NCBI GenBank assembly: GCA_003219225.1
Contig: QHPZ01000073.1
Span: forward strand, 3,974 to 19,437
Origin: Verrucomicrobiota bacterium
Lineage (GTDB): Bacteria > Verrucomicrobiota > Verrucomicrobiia > Chthoniobacterales > UBA10450
Direction: 5' to 3'
DNA length: 15,464 bases
The notes under the pieces were generated by a model. The model was given only the letters and a program-made list of their open reading frames with translations, was not told the DNA's origin and ran no database searches. Position numbers and translations under genes: made by a program. Shown here one piece after another: positions 1 to 6,686 of this stretch. Within the stretch, counting starts at the first letter, position 1. Each line of letters starts with the position of its first letter.

Positions 1-2112
1 CGAGCGCATGAACTTGCGCAGCTCATAAACGTGAATGCCTGCCTCTGGATCGGTCTTCAACTTTCTCTTTCCTTCCGGCATGTGACCATCTTTGGTCACG
101 ACGATCTGGTCGGCGGCAACAGAAGCGACCTTGCCGCTTTCGGCCGCCAGCACCACCGCGTGCGAGTCGCGTGCGACTTTCGCTTCCAAACCGGTGCCAA
201 CGAACGGTGCTTCGGAGACGATCAGCGGCACGCCCTGGCGCTGCATATTGGAGCCCATCAGCGCGCGGTTTGCGTCATCGTGTTCAAGAAATGGAATCAG
301 ACCCGCCGCCACCGAAACGAGCTGTTTCGGCGAGACATCCATGTAGTGGACCTTGGAAGGATCCATTTCCAGGAAATCGCCACGATAACGCACCGAAACT
401 TTTTCGCCGGTGAAATGGCCGCGCCCGTCGATCGGCGCGTTTGCCTGCGCGACAAGGTAATTTTCTTCGCGATCCCCGGTGAGATACTCGATCTCATCGG
501 TCACACGGCCCTTCTCGACTTTTCGATACGGCGTCTCGATGAAACCGAATTCGTTGATTCGTGCGAAAGTCGACATCGAGCTGATCAAACCGATATTCGG
601 ACCTTCCGGCGTTTCGATCGGGCAAATCCGACCATAGTGCGATGGGTGCACGTCGCGCACTTCGAATCCGGCGCGATCACGCGAGAGGCCTCCCGGCCCG
701 AGCGCCGACAAGCGGCGTTTGTGCGTCAATTCCGCGAGCGGATTGGTTTGATCCATGAACTGCGAAAGTTGCGAGCGTCCGAAAAAGTCTCGGACAACTG
801 CGCTGAGCGCCTTCGGGTTGATCAACTTTTGCGGCGTCATGCCGTCGACATTGATGTCGAATAGCGTCATGCGTTCCTTGACTAGACGCTCGGTGCGCGC
901 GAGACCGACGCGACACTGGTTCGCGAGCAGCTCACCCACCGTGCGCACACGCCGGCTGCCAAGGTGATCGATATCATCCAGCGTGCCCTCGCCCCGCCGA
1001 AGATTGATGAGATACTTGATCGCGGCGATGAAATCTTTGTCCGTCAGAATCCGCTCGTTAAGATCGACATCGATCCCGAGTTTCTGGTTGATCTTGTAGC
1101 GGCCCACACGCCCCAGATCATATTTTTTCGGGTCGAAAAAGAGGCGCTTCAATAAAGCGCGCGCGTTCGCGACCGTCGGCGGATCGCCCGGGCGCAGGCG
1201 CCGGTAAATGTCCTTGAGCGCTTCCTCCTGGTCGTGCGCGGGGTCTTTGCGCAGTGCTTTGACGACCGTGTCGTCGTGCGAGATGTCGATCACCTTCACC
1301 TCGCGAATCTTCAGGCCCATGATCTGGCGCACGGTGGCGAGGGTGAGCGGCTCGAACGCGCGCGCGACAGTTACGTCGCCGTCGCGAATTTCAGCGGTGA
1401 GAACCTTGGTTGCGAGCTTCTCTTCATCGAGCTTCTCGCTCAGCTTCAGCGTCTCAATGTTGTAAAAAAGTTTAATGACCTCCTCGTCCGATCCGTAGCC
1501 GAGCGCGCGCAGAAAAGTGGTGGCGAGGAATTTTCGACGCCGCTTCCGCCGGTCGAGATAAATGTAAAGCAGATCGGCCGTATCGAATTGCACCTCGATC
1601 CAGGAGCCGCGATCGGGAATAATGCGGAAGCTGTAGAGCACCTTTCCGTTCAGGTGCACGGTCGATTCGAACGCGATGCCAGGTGAGCGATGCAACTGGC
1701 TCACTACCACGCGCTCCGCGCCGTTGATCACGAACGTGCCCTGCGGCGTCATGAGCGGAATTTCGCCCATGTAAACTTTTTCTTCTTTGGTGCCTTTTTC
1801 CTCGCGCAACTGGAAGGTCACATGCAGCGGCGCGCTGTAGGTCTGGCCTTCACGCTGTGCCTCGAGCGCGCTCAGCTTCGGCTCGCCGATCTCGTAATGG
1901 CTGAAATCGAGCACCGCTTTCTCGTCATAACTTTCGATCGGGAAAACTTCCTTGAACACCGCCTGCAAGCCATGGTTCCTACGTTTGGCGAACGGAACGT
2001 CCTTCTGCAGAAAGTCGACGTAGGAATTGAGCTGCACCTCGATCAGGTTCGGTGGCTCAATGCTTTCTTTGATGGTGCCGAAGTAAATGCGTTCCGAGTT
2101 TCGTTCCGACAT
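1..2112 (-). CDS. rpoB: RNA polymerase beta subunit, N-terminal 704 codons (runs off left edge)
   Basis: Catalytic beta subunit of the core RNA polymerase. The minus-strand frame is open from an ATG at 2112 to base 1 with no stop, giving 704 residues of a protein usually about 1,200-1,350 long, so the 3' part lies outside the window. The N-terminus starts MSERNSERIYFG. The rifampicin pocket is at residues about 446-475 (SQLSQFMDQTNP then LTHKRRLSALGPGGLS), followed by the RICPIETPEGPNIGL block at about 496-509. Residues equivalent to E. coli D516, H526 and S531 are all wild type (D454, H464, S469), so no classical target-site rifampicin resistance is visible. Frame checks at several points show no frameshift. 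It is the fourth gene of the rplA-rplJ-rplL-rpoB block, 316 nt after rplL. No convincing Shine-Dalgarno precedes the start. Confidence 0.98.
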   Translation of the reverse strand, partial: MSERNSERIYFGTIKESIEPPNLIEVQLNSYVDFLQKDVPFAKRRNHGLQAVFKEVFPIESYDEKAVLDFSHYEIGEPKLSALEAQREGQTYSAPLHVTFQLREEKGTKEEKVYMGEIPLMTPQGTFVINGAERVVVSQLHRSPGIAFESTVHLNGKVLYSFRIIPDRGSWIEVQFDTADLLYIYLDRRKRRRKFLATTFLRALGYGSDEEVIKLFYNIETLKLSEKLDEEKLATKVLTAEIRDGDVTVARAFEPLTLATVRQIMGLKIREVKVIDISHDDTVVKALRKDPAHDQEEALKDIYRRLRPGDPPTVANARALLKRLFFDPKKYDLGRVGRYKINQKLGIDVDLNERILTDKDFIAAIKYLINLRRGEGTLDDIDHLGSRRVRTVGELLANQCRVGLARTERLVKERMTLFDINVDGMTPQKLINPKALSAVVRDFFGRSQLSQFMDQTNPLAELTHKRRLSALGPGGLSRDRAGFEVRDVHPSHYGRICPIETPEGPNIGLISSMSTFARINEFGFIETPYRKVEKGRVTDEIEYLTGDREENYLVAQANAPIDGRGHFTGEKVSVRYRGDFLEMDPSKVHYMDVSPKQLVSVAAGLIPFLEHDDANRALMGSNMQRQGVPLIVSEAPFVGTGLEAKVARDSHAVVLAAESGKVASVAADQIVVTKDGHMPEGKRKLKTDPEAGIHVYELRKFMRS

Positions 2113-2211
2113 AATCACTGCATCTGGGGTTGTGAAGCCATCCCAGCCACAATTAATAGCGACTGAGACGGCTGAATGTGTTTACCGGCTCAAGGGCGAG
2201 CGAAGGGCGCA

Positions 2212-2240
2212 AAAATGGCAGCAAAACAACGGCCTGTCAA
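2212..2240 (-). promoter_or_regulatory. Weak candidate rpoB promoter
   Basis: An exact TTGACA lies on the minus strand at 2240-2235. At 17 nt spacing the -10 position reads CATTTT, only three of six consensus bases. It would give rpoB its own start about 100 nt upstream of the ATG. The -10 is poor and a chance hexamer is likely enough that this is only a candidate. Confidence 0.2.
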
Positions 2241-2390
2241 ATTGGCCACCGTTCTGTTGCCAGTTGCTTTCATTCGCCCTCGAATGCCGGCTTAAAAATA
2301 ATCCTGCCTGCTTCTAACAGAAAACAACCTTAACCGAAAACGGCCGCCGCGCAACAAGAAATCCTGGCCTCGAGCCAATCGGCTTCGTGC

Positions 2391-2415
2391 TCACAGCCAC
2401 GCATACGTGGCATGA
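2391..2415 (-). promoter_or_regulatory. Hairpin after rplL, possible attenuator or processing site
   Basis: GCCACG (2396-2401), a CATA loop and CGTGGC (2406-2411) form a perfect 6-bp stem 17 nt past the rplL stop. TCA/TGA (2391-2393 with 2413-2415) can extend it across a bulge. No T-tract follows on the minus strand, so it is not a standard intrinsic terminator. The position fits a partial terminator or RNA-processing hairpin separating abundant L12 message from rpoB. Confidence 0.4.
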
Positions 2416-2428
2416 GTCGTCTGTCGTT

Positions 2429-2821
2429 TTATTTGATCTCCACTTTCGCCCCGGCAGCTTCGATCTTTTTCTTCATTTCTTCGGCTTCGGCTTTGGTCAC
2501 GCCTTCCTTGATTGTCTTTGGAGCGCCTTCGACCAGCGCTTTTGCTTCGGCCAATCCGAGTCCCGGCACTGCGCCGCGAACCTCCTTGATCACACCGATC
2601 TTGTTCGCGCCCATTTCCTTCAGGATGACGTCGAACGTCGCCTTTTCTTCAGCCGCGGGTGCTGCGGCTCCGCCCGCCGTCGGCGCGCCCGTCGCCGCCG
2701 CGGCCGCTACCGGCGCCGCCGCGCTCACGCCCCATTTCTCTTCGAGTTCTTTTACCAGTCCAGCAATCTCCAGCACGGTCAGCCCGCTGAGCTGCTCCAC
2801 TAATTTGCCTGTATCTGCCAT
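2429..2821 (-). CDS. rplL: 50S ribosomal protein bL12 (L7/L12)
   Basis: Stalk protein that recruits translational GTPases to the large subunit, normally as dimers bound to the C-terminal helix of uL10. The product has 130 residues, slightly above the usual 120-128. It shows the dimerising N-terminal helices (about 1-32, KLVEQLSGLTVLEIAGLVKE), an unusually Ala/Gly/Thr-rich hinge (about 33-60), and the factor-binding C-terminal domain from about residue 61 with GANKIGVIKEVR and GLGLAEAKALVE. The ATG at 2821 follows a strong GGAGGA Shine-Dalgarno, the best ribosome-binding site in the window after that of the gene behind nusG, which fits the need for several L12 copies per ribosome. It lies 139 nt after rplJ, with two palindromes in between. 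Confidence 0.98.
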   Translation of the reverse strand: MADTGKLVEQLSGLTVLEIAGLVKELEEKWGVSAAAPVAAAAATGAPTAGGAAAPAAEEKATFDVILKEMGANKIGVIKEVRGAVPGLGLAEAKALVEGAPKTIKEGVTKAEAEEMKKKIEAAGAKVEIK

Positions 2822-2827
2822 TTTCTT

Positions 2828-2833
2828 TCCTCC
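2828..2833 (-). promoter_or_regulatory. Strong Shine-Dalgarno of rplL
   Basis: The minus strand reads GGAGGA, 6 nt before the rplL ATG. It stands out because rplA, rplJ, rpoB, secE and nusG in this window have no clear Shine-Dalgarno, so L12 is likely favoured at translation. Confidence 0.75.
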
Positions 2834-2866
2834 AATTGCCGCCTTCGGGAGCCCCCGCAGATTTAA

Positions 2867-2884
2867 AGCCGATAGCTATCGGCT
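2867..2884. repeat. 18-bp perfect palindrome between rplJ and rplL
   Basis: AGCCGATAG followed directly by CTATCGGCT is a perfect 18-bp palindrome with no spacer, 46 nt upstream of the rplL start. It could be a small hairpin in the rplJ-rplL message, a protein-binding dyad, or one end of a repeat element together with the neighbouring structure at 2903-2952. Function is unknown. Confidence 0.7.
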
Positions 2885-2902
2885 CGGTCATGTTGTCGTT
2901 GC

Positions 2903-2952
2903 TGTAGCCGCGGCCCTATGGGCCGCCCGCGTCGCACAGCGACGCGGCTACA
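2903..2952. repeat. Branched palindromic element in the rplJ-rplL spacer
   Basis: A 9-bp outer stem (TGTAGCCGC at 2903-2911 with GCGGCTACA at 2944-2952) encloses two arms: GGCCC-TAT-GGGCC (2912-2924) and GCGTCGC-ACA-GCGACGC (2929-2945), which shares two bases with the outer stem. The folded form is a three-way junction. It begins 8 nt past the rplJ stop. The architecture resembles the element at 6583-6633, which suggests a dispersed intergenic repeat family. In this place it may protect, process or separate the rplJ and rplL parts of the message. Confidence 0.75.
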
Positions 2953-2960
2953 AGTTTTTC

Positions 2961-3494
2961 CTATGTCGCGGCCTCCGCCTGTTTTGGTTCCTTCTCCGCT
3001 TTCGCCTTGAGCAAACGCGCAAGTGCCGATGCCGGTTCGTTCAACAGCCGAACCAGCTTCGTTGCCGGCGACAAAAATAAACCGAGCAGTTGCGCCTGCA
3101 AAACTTCACGTGGCGGCAGGTCAGCAAGCTGTTCCAGTTCGTTCGGCGACAGCACCGCGCGATCAACAAAGCCGATCTTAAGCGCCGCCAGTTTAAACTC
3201 AGTCGCGAAGGTCTTTAGAATCTTCGCGATCGGTGCCACGTCTTTGTCTCCCGTGATTACCGCCGTCTGGCCGACGAGCTGGTCGGCGACATCGGGCAGG
3301 CCCGTCTCTGCGATGGCGCGTTTGAGAAAATTGTTCTTCACCACGTGCATTTCTGCGCCGGCTGCGGCGAGCCGGTTCCGCAGCTCACCGAAATCGTTCA
3401 CTTTCATCCGCTGATACTCGGTGACCAGGACGAACGGAGAATGCGTCAGTTTGTCCGCGATATCTGAAACGACGCTGGCTTTTTCCGGTCTCAT
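2961..3494 (-). CDS. rplJ: 50S ribosomal protein uL10
   Basis: Base of the ribosomal stalk; its N-terminal domain binds 23S rRNA and its C-terminal helix carries bL12 dimers. The product has 177 residues, near the usual 165-180. Family features include MRPEKASVVSDIADKL at the start, VVKNNFLKRAI at about 52-62, the GQTAVITGDKDVAPIAK segment, and a charged Ala/Lys/Glu-rich C-terminal helix (ALARLLKAKAEKEPKQ). The ATG at 3494 is 23 nt after the rplA stop. There is therefore no room for the separate L10 leader RNA that often lies between rplA and rplJ; any uL10 autoregulatory site would have to overlap the rplA 3' end. Its Shine-Dalgarno is weak. Confidence 0.98.
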   Translation of the reverse strand: MRPEKASVVSDIADKLTHSPFVLVTEYQRMKVNDFGELRNRLAAAGAEMHVVKNNFLKRAIAETGLPDVADQLVGQTAVITGDKDVAPIAKILKTFATEFKLAALKIGFVDRAVLSPNELEQLADLPPREVLQAQLLGLFLSPATKLVRLLNEPASALARLLKAKAEKEPKQAEAAT

Positions 3495-3517
3495 ACTTCG
3501 ATGTCGATCTTTCTCGG

Positions 3518-4219
3518 CTACACACTCAAATACGGCGCCGGATCGACGTGAATACCGGGCGACATTGTCGCACTGATTGTGACACCTTCAAGGTAACGCC
3601 CCTTCGCCGTCGCCGGCCGCGCCCGCACCACCGCCTCAATGACGGCGTTTCCATTTTCCACTAACGCGTTCTCTTCAAACGAAAATTTTCCCACCGGCAC
3701 CGCGACATTGCCGTTCTTGTCGAGCTTGAATTCGACCCGGCCAGCCTTCACTTCCTGCACAGCTTTCCCCGTGTCGTCCGTGACGGTGCCGGTCTTCGGG
3801 TTCGGCATCAATCCACGCGGACCAAGCACTTTTCCGAGCTTACGCACCTCCGCCATCGCGCCCGGCGTCGCGACTGCCACGTCAAAATCCTGGAACCCAT
3901 CCTGCACCTTCTGGATCAACTCCTTGAACCCGATATGCTCCGCGCCTGCATTCTTCGCCGCGGTCGCCGCTTCACCTTCGGCGAAAACCAAAACCCGCAC
4001 CTGCTTCCCGCTCCCGTGCGGCAACGGGCACGTCCCGCGCACCATCTGGTCGGATTGTTTCGGATCGACACCCAGCCGGCACGACACGGTCACCGTCTGA
4101 TCGAATTTCGTCGACGGAAATTTCTTTAAAGTCGCGATCGCATCATTGAGCGAGTACGACTTAGTCCGATCGACCTGCGCCGCCGCGGCGAGATAACGTT
4201 TGCTTCGATTGCGTTGCAT
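3518..4219 (-). CDS. rplA: 50S ribosomal protein uL1
   Basis: L1-stalk protein, which helps move the E-site tRNA and in many bacteria represses translation of the L11 operon. The product has 233 residues from the ATG at 4219, matching the family length and the typical N-terminus (MQRNRSKRYLAAAAQVDRTK). An upstream in-frame ATG at 4276 would add 19 residues with no family resemblance and lies on the -10 of the promoter, so it is rejected. Visible signatures are RLGVDPKQSDQMVRGTCPLP, GKVLGPRGLMPNPKTGTVT and the C-terminal YLEGVTISATMSPGIHVD. It should directly follow rplK but is separated from it by about 8.8 kb, and appears to be read from its own promoter at 4275-4302. No Shine-Dalgarno sits at the usual distance. 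Confidence 0.98.
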   Translation of the reverse strand: MQRNRSKRYLAAAAQVDRTKSYSLNDAIATLKKFPSTKFDQTVTVSCRLGVDPKQSDQMVRGTCPLPHGSGKQVRVLVFAEGEAATAAKNAGAEHIGFKELIQKVQDGFQDFDVAVATPGAMAEVRKLGKVLGPRGLMPNPKTGTVTDDTGKAVQEVKAGRVEFKLDKNGNVAVPVGKFSFEENALVENGNAVIEAVVRARPATAKGRYLEGVTISATMSPGIHVDPAPYLSV

Positions 4220-4244
4220 GATCGTGAGCAGTCCAAGCGAGCAT
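4161..4244 (-). other. Candidate upstream ORF (27 codons) overlapping the rplA start
   Basis: The minus strand has AGGAGA (4248-4253), 3 nt, then an ATG at 4244 that opens a 27-codon frame (MLAWTAHDHATQSK...) ending in TAA at 4163-4161. It overlaps the first 19 codons of rplA in another frame. The only good ribosome-binding site in the rplA leader therefore points at this ORF rather than at rplA. It could be chance, or it could tune rplA initiation. Confidence 0.25.
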
Positions 4245-4274
4245 TGCTCTCCTGCAAATGAAAATGAGAGGCGC

Positions 4275-4302
4275 ACAATAGCGGTCGCGCGTCGCTTGTC
4301 AA
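4275..4302 (-). promoter_or_regulatory. Sigma70-type promoter of the rplA-rplJ-rplL-rpoB unit
   Basis: The minus strand reads TTGACA (4302-4297), a 16-nt spacer, then TATTGT (4280-4275). The -35 is perfect and the -10 matches four of six. The expected start is near 4268, giving a leader of about 50 nt to the rplA ATG. The next gene upstream points away, so a promoter is required between 4220 and about 4394, and this is the best match there. Confidence 0.7.
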
Positions 4303-4393
4303 CCGAGTGCTATAGCGTGCGTTCTCCTCAGCGGATTTCAGGCTTCTTTTTAGAATTGCCAAAACCAAAATGGCTCTGGTAAAAACACTCGCT

Positions 4394-5212
4394 ATGAAAA
4401 ACCCCATTCGTTCTAGTCTATCAATAATCCTCGCCCTGCTCCTCGCCGTACCCGTCGCCGGAGCGCGGCCCGTCGATTTCAAAGAACTCTCGCTCATGGT
4501 GCGCGCGGGTGAAAAGGAAGCCGCCATTAAAGAGGAAGTCTCACGTCGAAAACTCGCCGCCAGTTTGACGCCGCAGCAGGAATCCACACTCCAAACCCAA
4601 GGCGCGAGCGACTCGCTCATCTCTTCACTCCGGCGTTCGACTGTCGCTTCGAAAGAGGAAATCGCTGCCGCTGAAAGATCGACAACTGCTCCCGTAGCCG
4701 CCGGGCAGGAGCCGTTCGCAGCCGATCGTGGTCCGAGCGTTCATGTCTTTAACGTCGCTTACGGCCAGCCGATCAATCTCAGCCAATGGGGCGGACTCGA
4801 TTACGAGATCGCGTTTTATTCCTATCGTTCCGGGGGCGAAGACCACATCCAACCCGCATTCATCGATCAATTCGCTACCCGCACAGAAGTCAGCCGTACC
4901 ATCCCGCTAATCAGCGAAGCCGAAACATTCACCACCGACTGGTATCCGCGCAACGAAGTGCGCAACTTTCGCTTCACCCCCTACGACGCGCGCGGCGACA
5001 TGCGCGACCGCCGTTTGAACTTGAGCGACTCAGTCGCCGTAACTTCCTACGCCGTCGGCCGTCCAACTCGCATCGATTGGGACAACCCCATTTTCATCGA
5101 CGGCCAGCCCTATACCTTTTATCCCGTCTACGGTGCGGGCGGCGTTGCTCTCTACTATATCGGCAGAGCTAGCGATACCAGCGCGATGGTTGCGGTCGTC
5201 AGCGCCAGGTAA
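4394..5212 (+). CDS. Secreted protein of unknown function
   Basis: I do not recognise a named family. From the ATG at 4394 the product has 272 residues and opens with a clear signal peptide (MKNPIRSSLSIILALLLAV, cleavage near VAGA). An ATG at 4370 would add eight residues before it and is less likely; neither start has a good Shine-Dalgarno. Residues about 28-80 are charged and helical, with a repeated-looking pattern ending LTPQQESTLQTQGASDSLISSLRR, a motif type seen in many verrucomicrobial secreted proteins. The rest is rich in aromatic and beta-prone residues (DWYPRNEVRNFRFTPYD). It is divergent from rplA and convergent with the amidohydrolase, with only 4 nt between the two stops. The role may be periplasmic or surface; no catalytic motif is seen. 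Confidence 0.8.
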   Translation: MKNPIRSSLSIILALLLAVPVAGARPVDFKELSLMVRAGEKEAAIKEEVSRRKLAASLTPQQESTLQTQGASDSLISSLRRSTVASKEEIAAAERSTTAPVAAGQEPFAADRGPSVHVFNVAYGQPINLSQWGGLDYEIAFYSYRSGGEDHIQPAFIDQFATRTEVSRTIPLISEAETFTTDWYPRNEVRNFRFTPYDARGDMRDRRLNLSDSVAVTSYAVGRPTRIDWDNPIFIDGQPYTFYPVYGAGGVALYYIGRASDTSAMVAVVSAR

Positions 5213-5216
5213 TTCG

Positions 5217-6541
5217 CTAGTCCATCAATGCAGGCAGCGGCAGGTCCGTTGTGGATCTTGCGTGCGTCGGCGCGGCTGGCGGACCGTTGCGGATAATTCG
5301 GCCTTCCTTCATCACGAACGACACGCGTTCGGTCGCGGTGATATCGCTCGTCGGATCGCCGGGCATCGCAATGACATCGGCGAGTTTAGCTTTTTCGAGG
5401 GTGCCGGTCTTTTGCGCGATGCCGAGCAGGTCGGCATCAACCGAGGTCGCGCTTTTCAGCGCCTCAATCGGCGGCATGCCGAGATCGACCATGAGTTTGA
5501 ATTCTTTTGCGTTCTGGCCGTGTGGAAAAACGGCGGCGTCGGTGCCGAACGAAATTTTGCATCCCATTTTGACGGCGTTGCGAAACATCACCGACCGCGC
5601 GGCCGCGGCGGCCCGCGCTTTCGCCTGAACCGCGGGCGGGTAGGTGTCGATCTTGCCCATAATGAATTCGACCGCCATCAAGGTGGGTGTCAAAAACGTT
5701 CCTTTGGTCTTCAGCAATCGCAGTGTGTCGGGTTTCATGAATGAGCCGTGCTCGATCGAATCTACCCCCGCGTTGATGGCGTCGCGGGCTGCGGTGTCGC
5801 CGTGACAATGGACGGCGACCTTTTTGCGCAGCCGATGGGATTCATCGACCAGCGCGGCCATTTCCGCCGGCGTGAATTGCGGCGTGTCCACTTCATCGGC
5901 GAGTGAAAACACGCCGCCTGATACCGCAGCCTTAATTACGTCGGCGCCGTTTTTCACTTCGAAGCGGACTACTTTTCGAATTTCATCCGGGCCGTCGGCG
6001 ATTCCGTCGGTGTAATCGGGCTCGGCTCCGAAAAGGTGGCACCAATGCCGTGGGTCGCGACGAGCATGCGCGGGCCGACGACCAGCCCCTGATTGATCGC
6101 GTTGCGCAATGCAGCATCGACAAATTCGTGACTCGCGACAAAACGGCTGCCGACATCTCGCACCGTCGTGAAACCCGCCTCGACGGTTGCGCGCGCATAG
6201 GTCGTGGCGCGCAACGTTTGTTCCGCAACGTTGAGCGACAGTTCTTCGAGCCGTCGCTTGTTGAAATCGGTGAAGTCGAGCGTCACGTGCGTATGCGCAT
6301 CCATGAAGCCGGGCGAGAGCGTCGCGTCACCGAGATCGATTACCTGCGCGCCGTCGGGCGCAGGCAAATTGGTTCCAACATCGACAATCTTGTCGCCCTG
6401 CACGATGACGACCCCGTTTTGGACGAGCGTGTTCGACTTGCCGTCGAACAGCCGGGAGGCTTTGAGCACGATCGGTTGATCGGCCGCCTGCGCAGCAACT
6501 GTGAGAATGAAAACTGCGAGGGAAGAATAAAGCGTTCGCAT
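5217..6541 (-). pseudogene. Secreted metal-dependent amidohydrolase (prolidase/imidazolonepropionase-like), frameshifted
   Basis: The amidohydrolase superfamily hydrolyses amide or peptide-like bonds at a one- or two-metal centre; members like this are often called imidazolonepropionase-like or Xaa-Pro dipeptidases. The first frame (6541-5969) has a signal peptide (MRTLYSSLAVFILTVAAQA) and the metal motif DAHTHV (H83, H85), then derails after GIGATF. The second frame (readable from about 6030 to 5217) resumes with EPDYTDGIADGPDE, GADVIKAAVSGG (likely carbamylated Lys), AVHCHGD, SIEHGS and FGTDAAVFPHG, so all ligand positions survive. Adding one base to the A-run at 6031-6034 restores a continuous protein of about 440 residues, a normal length. 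It is therefore either a very recent pseudogene or a sequencing error in an intact gene. It is divergent from the S15 hydrolase. Confidence 0.85.
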
Positions 6542-6582
6542 TTCGCCGGTGTAGAAAGTCAGCGCGCATTACGCAAGCAAAA

Positions 6583-6633
6583 GGTAGGGAAGGCGTGCTG
6601 CCCGTCCGGACATCGCAGCGCGATGTCCCTACC
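6583..6633. repeat. Branched palindromic element between divergent genes
   Basis: An 8-bp outer stem (GGTAGGGA at 6583-6590 with TCCCTACC at 6626-6633) encloses a strong arm, GGACATCGC-AGC-GCGATGTCC (6608-6628, overlapping the outer stem by three bases), and a short GC-rich arm around GGCGTGCTGCC. This outer-stem-plus-two-arms design matches the element at 2903-2952. It occupies a third of the 145-nt divergent spacer, so promoters of both flanking genes must fit around it. Confidence 0.7.
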
Positions 6634-6686
6634 ATTCCTCGTAACTTTCTTGTTTCCCTCGCTCGCCTTCGCTTCAATCGAGCCAA

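Larger units (their letters stand above)
2113..2428 (-). promoter_or_regulatory. rplL-rpoB intergenic leader (316 nt, no gene)
   Basis: The 316 nt between the rplL stop and the rpoB ATG contain no credible gene. Two things are visible: a small perfect hairpin shortly after rplL (2396-2411) and an exact TTGACA on the minus strand at 2235-2240. In E. coli the same interval holds a transcription attenuator and an RNase III site that lower rpoB expression relative to L12. An analogous role here is an inference from position and length only. Confidence 0.5.

Noticed and set aside
660..800. Possible rifampicin-resistance substitutions in rpoB
   Set aside because: The residues equivalent to D516, H526 and S531 are wild type; the N518-to-T difference looks like ordinary lineage variation.
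31..864. Long plus-strand open frame opposite rpoB (277 codons)
   Set aside because: It is the antisense shadow of the highly conserved rpoB frame, with Arg/His-rich composition and no family resemblance.
4220..4276. Upstream in-frame ATG for rplA at 4276
   Set aside because: It would add 19 residues unlike any uL1 N-terminus, and it overlaps the -10 element, upstream of the predicted transcript start.
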